NCBI RefSeq assembly: GCF_016890225.1 | Contig: NZ_JAFELM010000013.1 | Span: 124,001-188,000 of the forward strand | Source of the DNA: Bacillus suaedaesalsae | GTDB taxonomy: Bacteria > Bacillota > Bacilli > Bacillales > SA4 | Direction: 5' to 3' | Length of the DNA: 64,000 bases | Shown here: piece after piece, positions 60,269-64,000 of the stretch | Position numbering within the stretch: position 1 is the stretch's first letter | Layout of the letters: the number at the start of each line of letters is the position of its first letter | Notes under the pieces: generated by a model | What the model was told of the DNA's origin: nothing | Database searches by the model: none | The model's input: the letters and a program-made list of their open reading frames with translations, nothing else | Program-made: the position numbers and the translations under genes

Positions 60269-61968
60269 TAAAATTCTAGCCACCTCTCTAGCTTTTCTAG
60301 CTCTTTGCTCAGCTTTTCGGCAGCCTTTTTAATTTCCCATTCATTTTGACGGGCTAATACGCTTTCGAATTCAAATATATGATGCTCGATTACAGTACGT
60401 TTTACATTAAGAGATTCTTCATATAAACGTTCGGCCCTTGCTAATAACAACCTGTTCTCCGTGCGTTCTCTCGGATGAATTTTAATATTCTTGAGTGCCT
60501 CTAGTCTTTCTTCGATTTCTTCCTTTGATACACGTCCTGAATTCTTTTCGACTACTATTCTTTCCTTCTTTCCTGATTCTACATTGACAACCTCAACCTC
60601 AAGTATACCGTTAATGTCATATGTATAACGGACATCAATTGCTTGTTCACCAGCAGGAGCAGGTTTTACCTTCACGTTTAATTCTCCGAGCTTTAAGTTT
60701 GCTTCTGTTCGTCTGCTTTCACCTTGGTAAATTTCAACACGTAGCTCTGATTGATTGTCAACGACTGTAAATAGACGTTCAACCTTGCTAACTGGAATAG
60801 GAGTATTCCGTTCAATTATTGGCAAATAATATCCATCTTCAAATTTCCCATTAGCCATACGCTTTACGATATCTGTTCCAAGTGTATATGGACATACATC
60901 TGTTAAAATGATTTCATCTAATGCGGCATTTCGCTCTTTTAGCGCTACTTGAATGGCTGCACCTAACCCTACTGCCTCATCAGGATTTATGTTTACATAA
61001 GGCATACGTCCGAAGATTTTTCCAACAACGGTTCTAATAATCGGCATTTTGGTCGTACCACCAATTAATATAACAGCATCCAATTCGTCTGGAGATAAGG
61101 AAGCATCACGCAAAGCTCGCTCAATCGGATGTCGTAACCGTAATAATAAAGGATTTACAATCTTCTCGAAATCAGTACGACCTATTTTTGTCTCATATGT
61201 TTGACCTTCGTATGTAAAAGTCATAGTCCCTGTATTTTCTCTCCCTAGTGCACGTTTACATAGTTCGGCCTGCTTATAAATAGCTGAATGAGCCTTATTA
61301 TCAACCGAATGAATATCTATATTATGCTGATCAACAAAGTAAGAGACTAGTAGATTTGTAAAATCTTCTCCACCAAGGAAGTTGTCTCCCGCTATGGATT
61401 TCACTTCCATAATACCTTCAAATAATTCTAATATTGAAACGTCAAACGTTCCTCCCCCAAGATCAAAAATAAGAAATTTCGTTTCTGATTCTTGTTGGTG
61501 TAGTCCATAAGCAATTGCCGCAGCAGTTGGCTCACTTATTAGGCGTTCTACCTTTAATCCAGCAATTTCTGCAGCACGCTTCGTCGCTTTTCGTTGAGCA
61601 TCATTAAAATAAGCTGGAACACTAATTACCGCTTCAGTTATTTCTTTTTCCAAGTATGCTTCCGCATCTTCTTTTAAGGTTTTAATAACAAAAGACGAGA
61701 GTTCTTCAGGGGTAAAAGAATATTTCCCTAAATGATACATTTTCTCTGTCCCCATATAACGTTTAAAGGTAGAAACCGTTACTAGTGGATGCGTGATAAG
61801 TCGTTCTTTAGCAATTTGACCAACCAATATGTCACCATTCTCATCTATACTTACAACTGATGGTGTAAGGTTCTCTCCAAGTACATTTGGTATAATTTCC
61901 GGTCCATTATCCGTCCAGTGGGCCACAAGGCTATTCGTTGTTCCTAAATCGATACCTATGGTCGACAT
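60268..61968 (-). CDS. hscC: HscC-like Hsp70 chaperone
   Basis: 566 residues, shorter than DnaK (about 610) and like E. coli HscC (556). Nucleotide-binding motifs: GIDLGTTNSLVAHW, DLGGGTFDVS, VILIGGTTKMPIIR. After the linker, DVCPYTLG replaces the DnaK-type TPLSLG, a trait of HscC. The lid is short and charged. No CIRCE or other heat-shock operator was seen upstream. The ATG at 61968 has GAGGGGGC at 7 nt. First gene of an operon with a J-protein and a DUF1266 gene. It is additional to the main DnaK system, expected elsewhere. Confidence 0.9.
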   Translation of the reverse strand: MSTIGIDLGTTNSLVAHWTDNGPEIIPNVLGENLTPSVVSIDENGDILVGQIAKERLITHPLVTVSTFKRYMGTEKMYHLGKYSFTPEELSSFVIKTLKEDAEAYLEKEITEAVISVPAYFNDAQRKATKRAAEIAGLKVERLISEPTAAAIAYGLHQQESETKFLIFDLGGGTFDVSILELFEGIMEVKSIAGDNFLGGEDFTNLLVSYFVDQHNIDIHSVDNKAHSAIYKQAELCKRALGRENTGTMTFTYEGQTYETKIGRTDFEKIVNPLLLRLRHPIERALRDASLSPDELDAVILIGGTTKMPIIRTVVGKIFGRMPYVNINPDEAVGLGAAIQVALKERNAALDEIILTDVCPYTLGTDIVKRMANGKFEDGYYLPIIERNTPIPVSKVERLFTVVDNQSELRVEIYQGESRRTEANLKLGELNVKVKPAPAGEQAIDVRYTYDINGILEVEVVNVESGKKERIVVEKNSGRVSKEEIEERLEALKNIKIHPRERTENRLLLARAERLYEESLNVKRTVIEHHIFEFESVLARQNEWEIKKAAEKLSKELEKLERWLEF

Positions 61969-62064
61969 GCAGTATGCCCCCTCAAATTAATCTTTATATG
62001 TAGAAAAGGTTATCATAGAATTTTCTAAATATAAACATTTTTCCCTATAAATCGACATTAGTTT

Positions 62065-62096
62065 TAAAAAAGCGACTATATAGCAAATATAGCCGC
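62065..62096 (-). terminator. Terminator after the staygreen-like gene
   Basis: On the minus strand GCGGCTATAT pairs with ATATAGTCGC around TTGCT, followed by six U. It lies about 95 bp after the staygreen stop codon and just ahead of the hscC promoter region. Confidence 0.75.
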
Positions 62097-62192
62097 ATTC
62101 TTTAACTATTGATAATCCTTTGGGGTTCCCCAGAATTCAATCTTGTTATAGTAAGGAGAAACAGAATCAAAATGTATCCAGATAGGGGCATG

Positions 62193-62552
62193 TTATAATA
62201 CCGGGTATGCTTGATACAGACTTCGATCACCATAAACAATCGCTTCTAATGCTAGTGGTAATTCGCGTCTAAAGATTGCGTTTCGGAATGCCGCCATATA
62301 TTGCCCAGTTTGTCCATCAACTGACACATAAACATATAAATAGGGTTTTCCTTTATTTACTCTCCACTCAGCGAGCACTTCATCTCTCACACTCGTAATT
62401 TTGTCAAAGGCAAATGATAGCCCGATGGTTAACAACAGCTCAGCAGTTACATCCGAATGAGTTAATGTATATTTCCTTCCCACTGCCGGCTCAGTGAGCG
62501 TTACTCCATCTCTATACTCAACATAAAGTTTATCTGGGTTTAGTCTTGTCAC
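62193..62552 (-). CDS. Staygreen (SGR) family protein
   Basis: About 119 residues. The staygreen signature is strong: TRLNPDKLYVEYRDGV at the N-terminus, GRKYTLTHSDVTAELLLTIG, RDEVLAEWRVNKG and FRNAIFRRELPLALEAIVYG. Plant SGR removes Mg from chlorophyll; bacterial members occur in non-photosynthetic Firmicutes with unknown substrate. The start is uncertain: a GTG at 62552 has GAGGTGG nearby with tight spacing, while a TTG at 62570 and an ATG at 62564 have no site. No tetrapyrrole gene is in the window. Confidence 0.83.
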   Translation of the reverse strand: MTRLNPDKLYVEYRDGVTLTEPAVGRKYTLTHSDVTAELLLTIGLSFAFDKITSVRDEVLAEWRVNKGKPYLYVYVSVDGQTGQYMAAFRNAIFRRELPLALEAIVYGDRSLYQAYPVL

Positions 62553-62624
62553 GTCCCACCTCATTTTCAAGAATTCACATTAGTGTATGGGGCATTTATC
62601 TTCTTTGTTACGAAGAAAGTCTCA

Positions 62625-62658
62625 CCAATTTTACTTTAACTACATATAGTAAAATTGG
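62625..62658. other. Perfect 11-bp inverted repeat upstream of the 62698 gene
   Basis: CCAATTTTACT and AGTAAAATTGG are separated by 12 bp, in the region between the divergent staygreen-like gene and the small-protein pair. It could be an operator or a leader hairpin; on the plus strand GCCTTTTACTT follows. Confidence 0.5.
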
Positions 62659-62697
62659 GCCTTTTACTTATATAGTTCCTATCGTGAGGTGAAAGAG

Positions 62698-63024
62698 ATG
62701 AGTGAATTTGATTATCGGCAACTCCCCGGACTGTATTGGACAAAAAATACTAAGGTAGGAAAGATACGTATTACAACAGAACCAACGCCTTTACGAGTTG
62801 GTTCAGAAAATTTACCGAGAAGGAGACAATTATGGGTCGTGAATGATGCTGCCACTTACATTTACCTTTCAACCGATCCAGACTTTTCCTTTGATAAGGG
62901 TAATTACATCTTTAATGTACCAGCTGAAGTAATCGTATATGATCTAGATCCAAATGAGGATTTAATTATTTATGCGAAGACAAAGGAATACCCAGTGACA
63001 ATAAGAGTATTTGAGGTGGTATAG
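62698..63024 (+). CDS. Small beta-rich protein of unknown function
   Basis: 108 residues, starting MSEFDYRQLPGLYWTKNTKV. Predicted all-beta (KIRITTEPTPLRVG, RQLWVVNDAATYIYLST, EVIVYDLDPNEDLIIYAKT), without signal or membrane helix. The composition recalls small structural proteins, for instance phage accessory proteins, but no phage gene is nearby and no family is recognised. The ATG at 62698 has GAGGTG at 6 nt. The next gene starts 1 bp after its stop codon, so the two form a tight operon. Confidence 0.65.
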   Translation: MSEFDYRQLPGLYWTKNTKVGKIRITTEPTPLRVGSENLPRRRQLWVVNDAATYIYLSTDPDFSFDKGNYIFNVPAEVIVYDLDPNEDLIIYAKTKEYPVTIRVFEVV

Positions 63025-63025
63025 A

Positions 63026-63229
63026 ATGGCATTAACAAGTTACCAGTTTAGAAACCAACCATATGGGCTAGGCTTTGTGTTTGCTGGTCAGGCATTTACA
63101 CTTATTGAGTCCACCTCCTATGAAAGAGTTCTTCAATACCAAAACAACTATATTTTAAGTATTCAAAATGAAGGATTTTATCCAACTAATGTTGCAGTGA
63201 ATTTGGCTTTTTATGAGTCAGGGAATTAA
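63026..63229 (+). CDS. Small protein of unknown function, operon partner
   Basis: 67 residues, starting MALTSYQFRNQPYGLGFVFA; aromatic-rich, likely beta. The ATG at 63026 follows GAGGTGGT with about 6 nt, inside the end of the preceding gene. Not recognised. The pair resembles small co-translated subunits, and a strong terminator follows. Confidence 0.65.
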   Translation: MALTSYQFRNQPYGLGFVFAGQAFTLIESTSYERVLQYQNNYILSIQNEGFYPTNVAVNLAFYESGN

Positions 63230-63235
63230 GAGACT

Positions 63236-63278
63236 AAAAATCACTATACTTACGTAACAATAGGTATAGTGATTTTAG
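63236..63278 (+). terminator. Terminator of the small-protein pair
   Basis: AAAATCACTATAC pairs perfectly with GTATAGTGATTTT. Confidence 0.88.
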
Positions 63279-63303
63279 TATAATAGCGAAAAGGAGGTAT
63301 ATC

Positions 63304-63876
63304 ATGCAACGAATACTAATCCGGCCCTATACACTTGAAGATGCTGAAGAGTTATTATCTCTCCAACTCGCAAACAAAGAACACATTTTGCGATGGTCTC
63401 CTGTTATGGGTACGAATGAATTTTACACATTGGAGGGGCAACAGAAAAGAATCAATGAATCCAAAACCGACCATAACGAAGATAAGAGATATGTTTTCGG
63501 TATCTTTTTAACAGAGGAGGATTCTGAAACACTAATTGGGGATATTCAGTTTAATTTTGTTGTAAGAGGACCAAGACAAACTAGTATGATAGGTTACTAT
63601 ATTGGACAACAATATAACGGAAAAGGATATATGACAGAAGCCTTAAAACTTGCATTACGTTTTGGTTTCGAAAATTTAAAGCTACATAGAATAACAGCAG
63701 GGGTAAACCCCGAGAACTCTGCCTCTCTTCGAGTACTTGAGAAAGTAGGATTTAGAAGAGAAGGGTATGAACGAAAAAGTTTATTAGTTCATAATGAGTG
63801 GACCGATGTTGTTTTGTTTGCGATGTTAGCAGAGGATTATTATAACAATAAACATGATCAAGACCAGAGAAACTAG
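63304..63876 (+). CDS. GNAT acetyltransferase (RimJ/RimL type)
   Basis: 190 residues. The acetyl-CoA motif lies in YYIGQQYNGKGYMTEALKLA (about 99-118; Q/R-x-x-G-x-G variant), with the RimJ/RimL hallmarks LHRITAGVNPENSASLRVLE and GFRREGYERK. It probably acetylates an N-terminal amine of a protein or a small molecule. Ribosome-binding site AAGGAGG. Its stop codon overlaps the stop codon of the convergent universal stress protein gene. Confidence 0.9.
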   Translation: MQRILIRPYTLEDAEELLSLQLANKEHILRWSPVMGTNEFYTLEGQQKRINESKTDHNEDKRYVFGIFLTEEDSETLIGDIQFNFVVRGPRQTSMIGYYIGQQYNGKGYMTEALKLALRFGFENLKLHRITAGVNPENSASLRVLEKVGFRREGYERKSLLVHNEWTDVVLFAMLAEDYYNNKHDQDQRN

Positions 63877-63888
63877 GCGCCTCTGGTC
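63862..63888. other. Hairpin with both convergent stop codons in its loop
   Basis: GACCAGAG (63862-63869) and CTCTGGTC (63881-63888) pair perfectly; the 11-nt loop holds the overlapping stop codons of the GNAT and universal stress protein genes. T-tracts are weak, so termination may be partial. Confidence 0.6.
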
Positions 63889-64000
63889 TTAACAATGAAT
63901 ACTGGACACTTCGCCATTTGAACAACGTTATGGCTGACACTACCTAGGAAAAACTCTCTTATCTTCCCAAGTCCTCTGCTTCCCATTACAATGACATCAA
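63873..64000 (-). CDS. Universal stress protein (UspA family), C-terminal part only
   Basis: The last 42 codons are in the window; the 5' part lies beyond the right edge. The frame reads DVIVMGSRGLGKIREFFLGS then VSHNVVQMAKCPVFIVK, which is the ATP-binding G-x-x-G-x(9)-G-S/T signature and the closing strand of the UspA fold. It ends overlapping the convergent GNAT gene by 4 bp. The ATP-binding motif looks intact, so an ATP-binding subtype is likely. Confidence 0.92.
   Translation of the reverse strand, partial: DVIVMGSRGLGKIREFFLGSVSHNVVQMAKCPVFIVKTRGA

Overview
The window comes from a low-GC Gram-positive bacterium of the family Bacillaceae. This is inferred from AGGAGG-type ribosome-binding sites with frequent TTG and GTG starts, U-tailed hairpin terminators, and recognisable Bacillus genes: the qox quinol oxidase, des-desK-desR, vpr, immune inhibitor A, an RNase J and dbpA. 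The species cannot be fixed from the sequence. No rRNA, tRNA, CRISPR array, phage module or complete transposase gene was seen.

Layout. 1-2.5 kb: start of qoxA behind two Rex-like boxes, then small genes (a membrane protein, an alkyltransferase-like protein, an HTH protein). 2.5-8.8 kb: a MITE, an ammonium transporter with two TnrA/GlnR boxes, a RocB-like M20 hydrolase, an oxidoreductase and small membrane proteins. 8.9-14.1 kb: two divergent secreted proteases (Vpr, InhA). 14.1-17.1 kb: the cold/membrane-fluidity operon des-desK-desR. 17.3-26.7 kb: a LigB-type dioxygenase, a PLP trans-sulfuration-type enzyme, three MFS exporters, a DUF2089/SHOCT-like gene group and a TetR regulator. 26.7-28.3 kb: a histidine kinase fused to an RsbR/STAS module. 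28.5-34.2 kb: a methyltransferase and a class I ribonucleotide reductase operon. 34.4-42 kb: a second full MITE, GGDEF-EAL and HD-GYP signalling proteins, a VWA/HTH divergent pair, a SET protein and a GNAT. 42.5-46.4 kb: RNase J paralogue, DbpA helicase and VanZ. 46.7-53.6 kb: a LacI-controlled sugar uptake and oxidation locus. 53.9-57.7 kb: LTA-synthase-type enzyme and a POT peptide transporter. 57.8-62 kb: an alternative Hsp70 operon (HscC-like, membrane J-protein, DUF1266). 62-64 kb: staygreen-like protein, two unknown small proteins, a GNAT and the end of a universal stress protein.

The most striking locus is the reductase operon on the minus strand. Its leader carries, in transcript order, a pair of NrdR-type boxes exactly 31 bp apart, a cobalamin riboswitch and an intrinsic terminator. 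It is followed by an acyl-CoA thioesterase gene, the reductase large subunit, the small subunit and a flavodoxin. The arrangement suggests that a B12-independent reductase is switched off both by the dNTP-sensing repressor and by adenosylcobalamin, which predicts a B12-dependent reductase elsewhere in the genome.

Second in interest is a family of short non-coding mobile elements. Three copies have about 30-bp inverted ends starting GGCT(C/G)TTTTC and perfect 8-bp target duplications; two of them sit exactly at the stop codon of a gene. A second repeat family shares the same GC-rich core, lies just behind stop codons and carries a bidirectional terminator hairpin. Also notable are the HscC/J-protein/DUF1266 operon, the kinase-STAS fusion and the LacI regulon, which has a near-identical operator in front of all three of its transcription units.
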